Shown one piece after another: positions 1-9,470 of a stretch of 64,000 nt of DNA. A program made the translations under genes and the position numbers. Below the pieces are notes generated by a model. That model was given only the letters and a program-made list of their open reading frames with translations, made no database searches and was not told the origin of the DNA. The number at the start of each line of letters is the position of its first letter. Position 1 is the stretch's first letter. Source of the DNA: CALBJU01 sp965247125 (GTDB lineage Bacteria > Bacteroidota > Rhodothermia > Rhodothermales > UBA10348); assembly GCA_965247125.1 (NCBI GenBank), contig CBDFGO010000002.1:1178001-1242000 (forward strand), written 5' to 3'.

Positions 1-468
1 CTCTTCCCCAACACGGTCGCCGAAAAGGTGCTATCCGTGAGAGACGAAGGATACCAATCGCACCAGGCGAAAATCGCGATTGCCCTTGGTGGGTTAACGG
101 GAGTAGGCCCAGGGAAAAGCACCCAGAAGCACTTTCTACCGGCGCCGTACAACGATTTCATCTATGCAATCATTGCCGAGGAATACGGGATCATCGGGGC
201 GTTTGTCCTGCTGGGCCTCTTCCTTCTGATCCTGTTCAGGGGGCTCCTCAGAATTGCGAGGCACGCTCCTGATCCGCTTGGTCTTTTTCTGGCAGTGGGA
301 ATCGTGGTGATGTTTTCGCTCTACGGATTTATTCACGCCGGAGTCTCTACCAACTTGTTGCCGGTGACCGGGCTGGCTCTTCCGTTCGTGTCGTACGGGG
401 GTACTTCCCTCCTGGCGAACGGAATCATGGCAGGGATCCTGCTCAACATCTCCAGACAGATTGCTTAG
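1..468 (+). CDS. ftsW: FtsW, septal peptidoglycan glycosyltransferase (C-terminal part)
   Basis: The frame is open from the first base, so the start lies before the window. About 155 residues are visible. They match the C-terminal third of the SEDS family (FtsW/RodA/SpoVE), which polymerises lipid II at the division site in the inner membrane. Visible marks are the loop with GPGKSTQKHFLPAPYNDFI, several hydrophobic helices, and the closing motif FVSYGGTSLLANG, which is diagnostic of the family. It is the first gene of a tightly packed division and wall cluster, and the next gene starts 8 bp before its stop. Position before murG favours FtsW over RodA. Confidence 0.93.
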   Translation, partial: LFPNTVAEKVLSVRDEGYQSHQAKIAIALGGLTGVGPGKSTQKHFLPAPYNDFIYAIIAEEYGIIGAFVLLGLFLLILFRGLLRIARHAPDPLGLFLAVGIVVMFSLYGFIHAGVSTNLLPVTGLALPFVSYGGTSLLANGIMAGILLNISRQIA

Positions 469-1591
469 CAGCGCACTCATATCGAATGGGTTTTCTCCCC
501 GGATCCTGATCGCGGGTGGCGGCACGGGCGGTCACGTGTATCCCGCCGTGGCCATCGCGGATGCCATCGGAGGACTCAATCGACAGGCCGTCGTCGAGTT
601 TGCCGGGTCACGCACAGGGATCGAGTGGCGCTTGGTGCCGGAATCGGGCTATTCCATTCATCACATTTCGGTCCAGGGGTTACAGAGAAGGCTGACGCTG
701 AAAAATCTGACGTTGCCCTTCGTCGTAGCGAAAGGCTTGAAGGAGGCGCGGGATCTGATCCGACATTTTGATGCCGATGTCGTGGTCGGAACGGGCGGGT
801 ATGTTGCCCTTCCCTTGCTCCTGGCAGCACGTTATCTGCACCGACGAATCGCCATTCAGGAGCAGAATGCGTTTATGGGATTGACCAATCGGATTGTATC
901 ACGATTTGCCGATCAAATCCACATCGCATTTGACGAAGCGGCGCCGAAATCAAAGGCGTCAAACACACGCATTACGGGAAATCCGGTTCGCCAGAACCTG
1001 GCAGAGTCCCACCGACAGGAAGCGCTGGATTATTTCGAGTTTTCAGACGTCCGACACGTTGTATTCATGACCGGTGGGTCGATCGGCAGTCAAGCCATGA
1101 ATGAAGCGATGGCCACCATTGTCCGCTCGCTGCTGGCGAAGAGGGGAATCGGGGTAATCTGGCAGACCGGCGAGAGATATTTTGAGCGTTTTCAGACATC
1201 CGTACCCGACCATCCGAGATTGAGACTGAAAGCGTATGTGGATCGCATGGACATGGCGTATTCCGCGGCCGATCTGATGATTTGCCGAAGCGGAGCTTCA
1301 ACGTGTTCAGAACTGATGCTGACAGGCACGCCCGCGATTCTAATCCCTTCACCTAACGTCGCAGAGGATCATCAGACAAAAAACGCGCTGAGCCTGGTAT
1401 CAGCGGGTGCTGCCACGCTGCTGGAAGAGTCGCGCATGCATCACGAACTCCTCGACGCCACGAAGGACCTGCTTGGGGATACGGCCCGGCTCGATAGGAT
1501 GTCAGCAAACGCCCTGAAATTGGCCAAGCCGAACGCCGCGCGAGAAATCGCGGAGGATATCCTGGGCCTTGCCCGAACAAGAATCCGATGA
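461..1591 (+). CDS. murG: MurG, UDP-GlcNAc:lipid I N-acetylglucosaminyltransferase
   Basis: MurG adds GlcNAc to lipid I to form lipid II on the inner face of the cytoplasmic membrane. The 376-residue length is normal (about 355-380). The N-terminal lipid-I-binding motif GGGTGGHVYP lies near residues 19-28, and the second Gly-rich loop, MTGGSIGSQAMNE, in the middle. The C-terminal donor-site region reads ICRSGASTCSELMLTGTPAILIPSP. The start is a TTG inside the end of ftsW, because no ATG lies before the Gly-rich loop; the first ~12 residues are therefore the least certain. The stop overlaps the murC ATG as ATGA, implying translational coupling. Confidence 0.95.
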   Translation: MLSSALISNGFSPRILIAGGGTGGHVYPAVAIADAIGGLNRQAVVEFAGSRTGIEWRLVPESGYSIHHISVQGLQRRLTLKNLTLPFVVAKGLKEARDLIRHFDADVVVGTGGYVALPLLLAARYLHRRIAIQEQNAFMGLTNRIVSRFADQIHIAFDEAAPKSKASNTRITGNPVRQNLAESHRQEALDYFEFSDVRHVVFMTGGSIGSQAMNEAMATIVRSLLAKRGIGVIWQTGERYFERFQTSVPDHPRLRLKAYVDRMDMAYSAADLMICRSGASTCSELMLTGTPAILIPSPNVAEDHQTKNALSLVSAGAATLLEESRMHHELLDATKDLLGDTARLDRMSANALKLAKPNAAREIAEDILGLARTRIR

Positions 1592-3066
1592 AGCCAAACG
1601 GGACAAATAAAAACAACATGCCTGATTCGGTCCTCGAAAGGGGGCCCGATGTGCTGCGCCGTCAACCCACATTCGGGAAGATCAGGCACGTGCACATGGT
1701 TGGCGTTGGCGGGATCGGCATGAGCTCGATCGCTGAGATTCTTCTCATACGCGGGTACGAAGTATCCGGCTCAGACCTCGCTGAAAATGACGTTACCCGC
1801 CATCTACGAGACTTGGGCGCCCGAATCTTCAAGGGACATAGTGCCGAATATGTGGGGGGCGCCTGCGTGGTGGTTCACTCCTCTGCCGTAGACCCCGCCG
1901 AGAATCCGGAAACACTGTTCGCCCAAGAAAAACACATTCCGGTGATTCGAAGGAGCGAGATGCTGGGCGAATTGATGCGGATGAAGTTTGGTATCGGCAT
2001 CGCCGGGACTCATGGAAAGACGACTACTACGACGATGGCCGGCCACGTCGTGGGGGCGGGTGCGTTCGATCCCACGATCATCGTGGGTGGCAAGGTTGCC
2101 GCCTTCGGATCCAATGCCGTTTCGGGTGAGGGAGACATCATTCTGATCGAAGCGGACGAATACGATCGAACCTTCCTCAGATTGACGCCCTCACTGGCGG
2201 TAATCACGAACATCGATGCAGATCATCTGGACTGCTACAAGGATCTTGAAGATATTCGAGCCGCATTTATCCAGTACGCCTCGAGTGTACCGTTTTTCGG
2301 TGCGGCCATCGTGTGTCTGGACGACGAGAATGTGCGCGGCATTATCTCAAAAATTGATCGTCGGGTGGTAACCTACGGAACGCTCAGGCAAGCTCAGATT
2401 CGAGCGGAGTCCATCCAGCAGGAGGGACGCATCATGCATTTCGATGTCATCTCTTCAGAAAAACGCCTCGGCCGGGTATCGCTGGACGCCCCGGGGCGGC
2501 ACAATGTTCTTAACGCGTTGGCCGCCATCGCTATAGGGATTGAGCTCGATATGAAATTTGAAGACATCGCGGCTGGAATATCGGCCTTCCGGGGGGTCGA
2601 CAGAAGGATGCATGAGATAGGCGAAGCAGGCGGCGTGCTTGTGGTGGATGACTATGCTCACCATCCAACAGAAGTTAAAGCCACCCTCGAAGCTGCAAGT
2701 GGATGCTGGCCCGACCGGAGGATCGTGGCGGTATTTCAGCCCCACCTGTACTCCAGAACGCGAGATTTTGAGGATGATTTTGCCGCAGCATTTTTCGATG
2801 CGGATGTAGTCGTGATCATGGATGTATTCGGCGCCCGTGAGGAGCCCATCGAGGGAATCACCGGTGAGGTGATCGCCAAGGGCGCAAACAAGAGTGGTCA
2901 TCCTCACGTGATGTATGTGCCGCAGAAGGAAGATCTGGTGGCGCGCGTGCTCACATTGAGCCAGCCGGGAGACGTGATCATCACCATGGGAGCCGGGGAT
3001 ATCTGGCGTCTGAACAGGGAGCTGTATTCAAAACTGGAAGAGGGAAATTCTCTTAATCATGAGTAG
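1588..3066 (+). CDS. murC: MurC, UDP-N-acetylmuramate--L-alanine ligase
   Basis: This cytoplasmic ATP-dependent ligase adds the first amino acid of the peptidoglycan stem peptide. At 492 residues it is slightly longer than usual (about 460-480) because of a ~28-residue N-terminal extension. An alternative ATG at 1618 would shorten it by ten residues. The UMP-binding Rossmann loop HMVGVGGIGMSSIAEIL and the ATP P-loop GTHGKTTTTTMAG are clear. The ligase motifs IEADEYDRTFL and VVDDYAHHPTEVKATLEA also fit MurC. It overlaps murG by 4 bp and ftsQ by 8 bp. Confidence 0.95.
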   Translation: MKPNGTNKNNMPDSVLERGPDVLRRQPTFGKIRHVHMVGVGGIGMSSIAEILLIRGYEVSGSDLAENDVTRHLRDLGARIFKGHSAEYVGGACVVVHSSAVDPAENPETLFAQEKHIPVIRRSEMLGELMRMKFGIGIAGTHGKTTTTTMAGHVVGAGAFDPTIIVGGKVAAFGSNAVSGEGDIILIEADEYDRTFLRLTPSLAVITNIDADHLDCYKDLEDIRAAFIQYASSVPFFGAAIVCLDDENVRGIISKIDRRVVTYGTLRQAQIRAESIQQEGRIMHFDVISSEKRLGRVSLDAPGRHNVLNALAAIAIGIELDMKFEDIAAGISAFRGVDRRMHEIGEAGGVLVVDDYAHHPTEVKATLEAASGCWPDRRIVAVFQPHLYSRTRDFEDDFAAAFFDADVVVIMDVFGAREEPIEGITGEVIAKGANKSGHPHVMYVPQKEDLVARVLTLSQPGDVIITMGAGDIWRLNRELYSKLEEGNSLNHE

Positions 3067-3808
3067 CACTCAATTCACATTTTGGCACAAAGCCGCTGCT
3101 TTCGTAGTGGTGTCGGTGATCATCGCTGCCGGATACTCAGGCTTCCGGTGGCTCGAGCAAGTGACTTTGCAAGAGGTCGTTGTTACGGGTACGGTGAATG
3201 TGACCGAGGCTGAGGTTCTTCGAATCATCCGCGTCGAGGAAGGGGACGTGATGTACGACATCAGTCAGGTCCTGCTGGAAGATCGAATAGTCCGACATCC
3301 CTGGGTTCGAAGTGCATCTGTCTCGAGGCTTCCGTCGGGACAACTCCGGATCGAGATTGTGGAAAGAATCCCGGTCGCAATCTTAATGGGTGCAGACGGG
3401 CGGGGCACGTATTTCGCAGACCGCGTCGGCCACAGAATGCCAAAGACCGGCCGAACGTCCTACGATCTTCCACTGATAAGCGGAAACATGGAACGGTATC
3501 ATCCGATGCGACGGATCGAGAGGAAAGCGACCCTCGCATTACTAGCCGCTCTGTCCGACCTACCAAGGGAAACGGACGCGCTGATCTCTGAATTTGTATG
3601 GATTGAATCGGGCTGGGAGCTCAGGCTTTCGGCCAGCGGAAATCATGCTTCCATCCCCGTGTGGCTCGGTGAGGATGATTTTGGGTCGAAGTTCGAGAGT
3701 TTGCAGGCGTTCTGGGATAATGAGGTTCTGCCCCACCAGAACAAACGCTTTGAGTTGATAGATCTCCGTTTTGACGGCCAGGCGGTAGTAACAGAGCACC
3801 TCAGATAG
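3059..3808 (+). CDS. ftsQ: FtsQ/DivIB cell division protein
   Basis: FtsQ is a bitopic divisome scaffold, of which most lies in the periplasm. The 249-residue protein has a short cytoplasmic tail and one membrane segment (about residues 10-30). A POTRA domain follows, with the hallmark VTGTVNVTEAEVLRIIRVEEG and the segment HPWVRSASVSRLPSG, and then the beta domain. Length and order (murC-ftsQ-ftsA) fit the family. Its ATG lies 8 bp inside murC. Sequence conservation in FtsQ is low, so the call rests on the POTRA pattern plus its place in the cluster. Confidence 0.9.
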   Translation: MSSTQFTFWHKAAAFVVVSVIIAAGYSGFRWLEQVTLQEVVVTGTVNVTEAEVLRIIRVEEGDVMYDISQVLLEDRIVRHPWVRSASVSRLPSGQLRIEIVERIPVAILMGADGRGTYFADRVGHRMPKTGRTSYDLPLISGNMERYHPMRRIERKATLALLAALSDLPRETDALISEFVWIESGWELRLSASGNHASIPVWLGEDDFGSKFESLQAFWDNEVLPHQNKRFELIDLRFDGQAVVTEHLR

Positions 3809-3820
3809 GGGTCAACCACG

Positions 3821-5101
3821 TTGAAAAATATGAATGAAATGAGTGACCAAATTGTCGTAGGACTGGACATCGGCACAACGAAAGTGTGCGCCGTAGTCGC
3901 GACATCGGACGAGCTGGACCGAGTTCAGATTCTGGGCGTCGGTGTGGCGGAATCGGACGGACTGAACAGAGGGGTGGTCGTAAACATCGACAAGACGGTT
4001 TCGGCCATTCGCCTGGCCATAGAGGAAGCCGAACGCATGGCGGGAGTTACGGTCCAGAATGTAATCGTCGGAATCGCAGGCGATCATGTCCAGAGCTTTC
4101 AGTCTCGCGGTGTCGTGACGATTTCGAATCGAGATGGTGAAATATCCGAATCGGATGTGCATCGGCTACTCGAGGATACCACGCACGTAGCGATGCCGGC
4201 GGACCGTGAAATACTGCACGTCATCCCTCAGGAATTCATTGTCGACGGACAGGACGGAGTCGTCGATCCCATCGGAATGAGTGGTGTTCGCCTTGAAGCC
4301 AATGTCCACATCATCACGGGATTGGTTTCGGCAGCCAAAAATATCTATCGATGCATCGAAAAAGCTGGATATCAGGTCGCAGATATCGTTCTGGAGCCGC
4401 TTGGTTCGTCTTTTGCCGTGCTCCACTCTGACGAGAAGGAAGTGGGCGTGGCGTTGATTGATATCGGAGGAGGAACGACGGACATCGCCGTTTTTGAAGA
4501 CAACACAATACGTCATACGGCGGTCGTGGCGGTCGCGGGAAACAAAGTGACCGATGATATTCGAAAAGGCCTGGGAGTTATGCGCGATCAGGCCGAGGCA
4601 CTCAAATGCGAGTTTGGCGCGGCCATGGTAGAAATGGCGCCTGATGAAGAGATCGCCATTCCTGGTGTTGCCGGAAGAAATGAAAAACGCGTGGGTCGGA
4701 GCACTCTCGCCCAAATAATACAGCCGCGACTGGAAGAGATTCTGGAGATTGCGGCCATTGAAATTAAACGTAGCGGCTATGCCCGCCACCTCTCCGCAGG
4801 AGCGGTGTTGACGGGAGGAGGTTCGATGGTGCCGGGCACTGCCGAGCTGGCCGCTGAGATATTGGGATTGGATGCCAGAATCGGAAGGCCCATGGGCCTT
4901 ACCGCCGGTCTGGTACAAGAGGTATCCGACCCCAAATTCGCGACCGGAGTCGGACTCGTGTTATACGGGCTCCGACCGGAGATGATTGGAAGCACGCCCT
5001 TTCGAACAGATCACCTGGATGGATCAGGATCGAACGGGAGCGGGCAGAAGATTGCCAGCGGAATAATCGGACGCATGAAATCATGGTTCGATGAGCTTTA
5101 A
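3821..5101 (+). CDS. ftsA: FtsA, actin-like divisome protein
   Basis: FtsA is an actin-fold ATPase that tethers FtsZ to the membrane. The 426-residue sequence opens with the phosphate-1 motif VGLDIGTTKVCAVVA, and phosphate-2 is IDIGGGTTDIAVFE. The C-terminal GIIGRMKSWFDEL forms the amphipathic membrane-targeting helix after a Gly/Ser linker. A TTG at 3821 is chosen because AGGGG at 3807-3811 is well spaced for it; ATGs at 3830 and 3839 are alternatives. It is separated from ftsQ by 12 bp. Confidence 0.95.
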   Translation: MKNMNEMSDQIVVGLDIGTTKVCAVVATSDELDRVQILGVGVAESDGLNRGVVVNIDKTVSAIRLAIEEAERMAGVTVQNVIVGIAGDHVQSFQSRGVVTISNRDGEISESDVHRLLEDTTHVAMPADREILHVIPQEFIVDGQDGVVDPIGMSGVRLEANVHIITGLVSAAKNIYRCIEKAGYQVADIVLEPLGSSFAVLHSDEKEVGVALIDIGGGTTDIAVFEDNTIRHTAVVAVAGNKVTDDIRKGLGVMRDQAEALKCEFGAAMVEMAPDEEIAIPGVAGRNEKRVGRSTLAQIIQPRLEEILEIAAIEIKRSGYARHLSAGAVLTGGGSMVPGTAELAAEILGLDARIGRPMGLTAGLVQEVSDPKFATGVGLVLYGLRPEMIGSTPFRTDHLDGSGSNGSGQKIASGIIGRMKSWFDEL

Positions 5102-5175
5102 AAAACTGGAACCGAGGCGGATTGCTCACCCGCCGAGGCACGCATACAGCCACAAAAGAACGACTGGAGGTTCAC

Positions 5176-6444
5176 ATGGAAAATTTATTTAGCAGCCACT
5201 TCGCATTCGATGATGCGGAGAATGAAGAGGCTAAAATCTGCGTCATCGGTATAGGCGGGGGTGGAGGCAACGCGGTCAACAACATGATCAAAAAAGGGAT
5301 CGTGGGTGTTGACTTTTACGCCGTTAACACCGATTCCCAGGCGCTTGACGCCAATCTGGCACCGTTCAAGATTCAGGCGGGGAAGGGTCTCACCAAGGGT
5401 CTGGGTGCCGGAGCTCGGCCGAGCATTGGCGCAGAGGCTGTGGAGGAAAGCAGAAACGAACTTGAAGAAGCTCTCAGGGGCTTCGACATGGTTTTCATGA
5501 CCGCAGGGATGGGCGGTGGCACGGGAACTGGGGGTGCTCCCATTGTCGCAGCCATTGCCAAGGATCTCGGGATTCTTTCTGTGGCCATCGTCACAAAACC
5601 GTTTATGTGTGAAGGACCTCGGCGCCTTCAGTCAGCGGAAGCCGGCATCGATCTTCTCAAGAAAAATGTCGACACACTGATCATTATTCCGAATGAGCGG
5701 TTGCTCGACATGTCAGGTGACGACACGTCGATGATCGACGCCTTTGACAAGGCAGACGACGTGCTGTACAATGCTACCCGCGGTATTTCCGACCTGATTA
5801 CGGTGCATGGCCTGATTAACCTCGACTTCGCCGACGTCAAAACCACGATGCGCTGTGGTGGAACGGCCTTAATGGGCGCGGCCACTGCTTCAGGGGAGAA
5901 TCGGGCCGAGCGCGCGGCGCGCGAGGCCCTTTCCAGCCCACTGTTGGACGGTCTGGCCATTAATGGGGCCCGAAATGTTCTGGTGAACATCACGGCCGGC
6001 ACAAGCCTCGGAATTCGCGAGGCGACCGCGGCGACTGCCATCATTCAGAGCGAAGCAGGTGATGATGTTGAGGTCATCTTTGGGACCGTCATCGACGACG
6101 CCATGGGTGAAGACATCCGTATCACGGTCATCGCGACTGGATTCGAAAAGAGTCGCAACAAGGAAGCGATGGATGCCCGAAAGGTTGAGCTGAGCGTGAA
6201 GGGATATCGTCGTGCGCCTCTTCCATACAAAGGCGAGGAAGGCCTGAAGGAGTTGGATAAACCAGCCTATGAACGGCGGGGAGCCGCGTTGACCGTTGAT
6301 CCTTCGGTCGGTGAGGGTGACGGAGGCGAGGGAATTGGGTCGATCAGGGTTCGCCTGCTCAGTGCAGACGATATCCAGGATGCAGAGAAGGTGGATACAA
6401 CCGAAACGGAGGTCCCAGCCTTTCTTCGAAAAATGATGGACTAA
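5176..6444 (+). CDS. ftsZ: FtsZ, tubulin-like GTPase
   Basis: FtsZ forms the cytokinetic ring. The start is the ATG at 5176, behind GGAGG at 5166-5170; the longer open frame from 5122 has no ribosome site. The 422-residue protein has the N-terminal GIGGGGGNAVNNM motif and the tubulin signature GGGTGTGGAPIVA. The T7-loop region is NLDFADVKTTM. The C-terminal conserved peptide EVPAFLRKMMD, which binds FtsA, is intact. The usual KPF-x-FEG motif reads KPFMCEG here, a mild variation. A strong terminator follows about 140 bp after the stop, so ftsZ ends the operon. Confidence 0.97.
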   Translation: MENLFSSHFAFDDAENEEAKICVIGIGGGGGNAVNNMIKKGIVGVDFYAVNTDSQALDANLAPFKIQAGKGLTKGLGAGARPSIGAEAVEESRNELEEALRGFDMVFMTAGMGGGTGTGGAPIVAAIAKDLGILSVAIVTKPFMCEGPRRLQSAEAGIDLLKKNVDTLIIIPNERLLDMSGDDTSMIDAFDKADDVLYNATRGISDLITVHGLINLDFADVKTTMRCGGTALMGAATASGENRAERAAREALSSPLLDGLAINGARNVLVNITAGTSLGIREATAATAIIQSEAGDDVEVIFGTVIDDAMGEDIRITVIATGFEKSRNKEAMDARKVELSVKGYRRAPLPYKGEEGLKELDKPAYERRGAALTVDPSVGEGDGGEGIGSIRVRLLSADDIQDAEKVDTTETEVPAFLRKMMD

Positions 6445-6584
6445 GGGCAACCCAACCTCCTATCGATAACGAACCAGCCACGAACGGGTCATCCAGTCCC
6501 GTTCCCGACCATTGAGCACGGTTGGTAAGAAGCCTGATGTTTGCTGGCTGTATCAGTATCAGGTGTGGTCCGGGTTCGGTATGG

Positions 6585-6620
6585 TGGAGGCGCGGCCAAG
6601 GGCCGCGCCTCCATTTTTTT
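6585..6620 (+). terminator. Rho-independent terminator after ftsZ
   Basis: A perfect 13-bp stem runs from TGGAGGCGCGGCC (6585-6597) to GGCCGCGCCTCCA (6601-6613), with a 3-nt loop AAG, followed at once by a run of eight T (6613-6620 region). It closes the murG-ftsZ transcription unit. Confidence 0.93.
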
Positions 6621-6656
6621 TGACGACGCAGCGTCATCTATCTTCTCTTCCAGAAA

Positions 6657-8327
6657 ATGATCAGAGCCCCGCAAGTGATCATAGCCCCGCACGTGATCAA
6701 AACTTTGGCATCCTTCAACATTGTAATCCTGGCCATCCTCGCCCTCGCCTGGTCCCGCCCGGCCCAGGCTCAAGTCGTGAAGGGTGTTGTCTGGGATTCT
6801 CCTTCCAATTACCGGGAGGCTGCCCAGGATCTGGTTGAAATGCACGCTGTGGGTGTCGAGGCCGTTCGGACGGGGGTCATTCTTGACGAGCGCATTCTAT
6901 CGATTGCTGATTCTCTGGGACTCATTTTCTACCGCGAGCTTCCCTTTGTCAGACTCGCTGCTCGGGCCCTCTCAGATTCCCTTTCTCGAGCCGACTCTCT
7001 GGTGACTCTGTTGCTCGAGGGCCAGCTGCGACACTCGAGCGCGGGGCCCATTGGCCTCGCCCAGTTTTCAAACACGGCATCCGAAAGGGCGTGTATGGCT
7101 CTCGATCGCCTGGCAGCACGGATCCAGGAAGCGGGGGGGCAGGCCTATTATTCGAGCCACTTCATTGAAGACGATCTTTGCAGTAGCCGGATGGATTTCG
7201 TTTTGATCGACGGTCTCGGAAAGTCAGACCCGCTGGCGCTTTTGTCACGGTGGAGTGCAGCACACTCAACCCCAACAGGATTTGCGCGCGTGGGCGTATT
7301 TGTCACCGACGTGGGCGCGCTTGGATGGGAAAGAAGGGGGTCACAGGAGTTTCAGGCGCGGTTTTTCGAAAATCTACTGGGCGAGCTCGACACAGGATCT
7401 GTAAACAGGATTTTCGTCCACCGTTGGCGGGATCAGACCCGGAGCGGCAATATGGAGGCCGATCTGTACAGCCGAAAATATGGTCTTTATACGCGAGACG
7501 CCGAACCCCGACCGGCTCTTCAGGTTATTCGAGGCTTTTTTCTCGGCACCCAGTCAACGTTTGCGTTTCAGCGCGCGGGGCCCGAGGAAGATCTCTTTCC
7601 ATGGTTCTTACTTCTGGGCTGGGTTCTTCTTACGATGGTTGCCGTGATGTACACGGGCAGCTCCCGGTTCAGATCAATGATACCGCGATACTTTCTCTCT
7701 CACGGATTTTTTCGAAATGCGGTCCGGGAGGCACGAGAGGTCTTGCCTCTGACAAGCACCGCAATGCTCACCCTGACAGGACTGTCCCTTGGTTTGATTG
7801 CCTCTTTCGTCTTGACCGAGCTCAAAGATACCAGCCTTGCTCGGCATCTATTTTACCAGTTATCTGATGAAGGGCGCCTGTCCGTCACCTCAATTCTGGA
7901 TGCTCCTTTCGTCTTCGCCATTCTGATGGGCAGCGTTGCGCTGGTTGCCATGTCTCTCTGGATGGGGATTTGGATGGTTGTATCGGGACGACGTGCTCCG
8001 CTTCTTCCAAGTCAAGCTTTGATGCTGGCAGTCTGGCCAAGGTGGCAAGTGATTCTGCTACTGCCGTTGGCTATGACCCTCGCGTCTGCAGACGCCGTTC
8101 CGACCTGGTCGATCCTGTTGCTGGCTGCTGCGTGGATTGGAACTGCCTACTGGTCGAGCATTCGGACGTCCTACGACCTGTTCAAGATTACTTCCCTGCC
8201 CCTCGGAGGCGCCGTGGTTGTCTGGCTGTTGAATCCACTCATCCTGGGCACGATGATTCTTCTCGGATGGGCCGTGATGAATACCGACGAAACGATGTTT
8301 ATCTGGAATCTGGCCCTAAGATCGTGA
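6657..8327 (+). CDS. Uncharacterised membrane protein with a TIM-barrel-like external domain
   Basis: I do not recognise a named family. The 556 residues begin with a signal peptide or anchor (hydrophobic to about residue 38, ending PAQAQ). The next ~260 residues resemble the barrel of family 2/5 glycoside hydrolases, with the pattern GVEAVRTGVILDE then LGLIFYRELPF. Catalytic acids cannot be assigned. The last ~230 residues hold five or six hydrophobic helices, starting at WFLLLGWVLLTMVAVMYTG and reminiscent of Yip1-type domains. The start codon sits inside an 18-bp tandem repeat (6658-6699), so the first residues are a repeat product. It is read alone after the ftsZ terminator. Confidence 0.7.
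   Translation: MIRAPQVIIAPHVIKTLASFNIVILAILALAWSRPAQAQVVKGVVWDSPSNYREAAQDLVEMHAVGVEAVRTGVILDERILSIADSLGLIFYRELPFVRLAARALSDSLSRADSLVTLLLEGQLRHSSAGPIGLAQFSNTASERACMALDRLAARIQEAGGQAYYSSHFIEDDLCSSRMDFVLIDGLGKSDPLALLSRWSAAHSTPTGFARVGVFVTDVGALGWERRGSQEFQARFFENLLGELDTGSVNRIFVHRWRDQTRSGNMEADLYSRKYGLYTRDAEPRPALQVIRGFFLGTQSTFAFQRAGPEEDLFPWFLLLGWVLLTMVAVMYTGSSRFRSMIPRYFLSHGFFRNAVREAREVLPLTSTAMLTLTGLSLGLIASFVLTELKDTSLARHLFYQLSDEGRLSVTSILDAPFVFAILMGSVALVAMSLWMGIWMVVSGRRAPLLPSQALMLAVWPRWQVILLLPLAMTLASADAVPTWSILLLAAAWIGTAYWSSIRTSYDLFKITSLPLGGAVVVWLLNPLILGTMILLGWAVMNTDETMFIWNLALRS
6658..6699 (+). repeat. 18-bp tandem duplication over a start codon
   Basis: Units at 6658-6675 and 6676-6693 differ at two positions. 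A third partial copy (TGATCA) follows at 6694-6699. It encodes the repeated N-terminal residues of the gene at 6657. Confidence 0.85.
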
Positions 8328-8363
8328 GATCGGCTCGTCTCCGGGTCGAAGGCAATTCCCGAC

Positions 8364-9359
8364 TCAGTCGGCCCAGGCCTCCACTGCCAGATCCGCATGC
8401 TCTCCATCCCCGGTCGAACCTGATTCTCGAGTCAATCCGTTCCAGATCCTGTCAGCGAGTTCATAAAATGGCTGCTTATGGTGCATCCATCCGAAGTGCA
8501 GGACAAACGGTGTTACCCACATAAAATCTCCTCGGCCGGGCAGTTGACTGAAAATTCCGACGAGTAGGTCTCTGAGTTTGCGCATCGGAAGACCACGCAG
8601 GCCGTACACGAAGGGATCGGTGTAGTAGCGACAACGCACGTGATGGAATCCTGCGTCGTGCTCTACAAATCCCTGGATGAAGTCCATCTGAGGGCTGGAT
8701 TGTCCCTGAAACCAGTTGAAAATCGGTAAATCCAGGTAGCTCATGGCCACAGCCAGGCTCCACTCACACGTTTCCTCACTCCTTCCTTCATCGAGTCGAC
8801 TTCGAAAATGCGTTTCGGAGCGCCGATTCAGGAATCCTCTGGCTTGCCGGGTGACTTCAGTAGTGGCTTTGGTATCCTCTGCGTAGATCATCCCAGCCTG
8901 AATTCTAGGCAAATAGGTCAATCCGAATCGCCTCATGGTGCGACGCCTTCTGTCCAGAAAACGATCGACGATGATACCCAATCCTTTTGGACCGCCAAAC
9001 CAGAAATCGGCCTTTTCCAGTCCTGTAATCGTGAAAGGAAAGGCCGCTAGCTGCTTCCAGAGTGGATCAGGGTTTCGGCACCAAACCATATCCGCGTCCA
9101 CAAACAAGCTCCTCTCGAAAGGTTTGAAATCGGCCAGGTGGTGCTTGAAACCAACGATGGAGCGATTTTTTTCGGGCAGCACTTCAAGAACGGCAAACAT
9201 GGAGTCCAGACCTGTCCGCTTCAGAATGGCGATCTGCTGCTCATCGGCATAAAGCGCGACGGGCCGTTCGGTGTCGTAGCGGCGCAACGTGTGGACTGAT
9301 GCCACGGCGTGACGCAGGTATTTTTCCTTTCCGTATGTGTGAAGAACGTAGCCTTCCAC
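8364..9359 (-). CDS. GT8-like glycosyltransferase (GT-A fold)
   Basis: The 331-residue cytoplasmic protein has an N-terminal nucleotide-sugar pattern (YVLHTYGKEKYLRHAVASV). The DxD motif that binds the metal and sugar nucleotide reads LFVDADMVW near residue 95. This fits GT-A transferases of the GT8 type or close relatives; acceptor and donor are unknown. It lies last in a minus-strand series tolC-like, mlaC, this gene, with a 111-bp gap before it. It may modify envelope glycans or lipids, but that rests only on neighbours. Confidence 0.7.
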   Translation of the reverse strand: MEGYVLHTYGKEKYLRHAVASVHTLRRYDTERPVALYADEQQIAILKRTGLDSMFAVLEVLPEKNRSIVGFKHHLADFKPFERSLFVDADMVWCRNPDPLWKQLAAFPFTITGLEKADFWFGGPKGLGIIVDRFLDRRRRTMRRFGLTYLPRIQAGMIYAEDTKATTEVTRQARGFLNRRSETHFRSRLDEGRSEETCEWSLAVAMSYLDLPIFNWFQGQSSPQMDFIQGFVEHDAGFHHVRCRYYTDPFVYGLRGLPMRKLRDLLVGIFSQLPGRGDFMWVTPFVLHFGWMHHKQPFYELADRIWNGLTRESGSTGDGEHADLAVEAWAD

Positions 9360-9470
9360 GTATTTCGCAGTACTAAACTTGGTGACGATTAATCACCTGC
9401 AAACGCAACGTAGTTGGTTAGGTTCGGAGGGATGTTAACCTTGACCGAATCCCTTTCAGAAGACCGCCGA

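Noticed and set aside
5122..5175. N-terminal extension of FtsZ from a TTG at 5122
   Set aside because: No ribosome site; the ATG at 5176 has GGAGG upstream and gives the standard FtsZ N-terminus.
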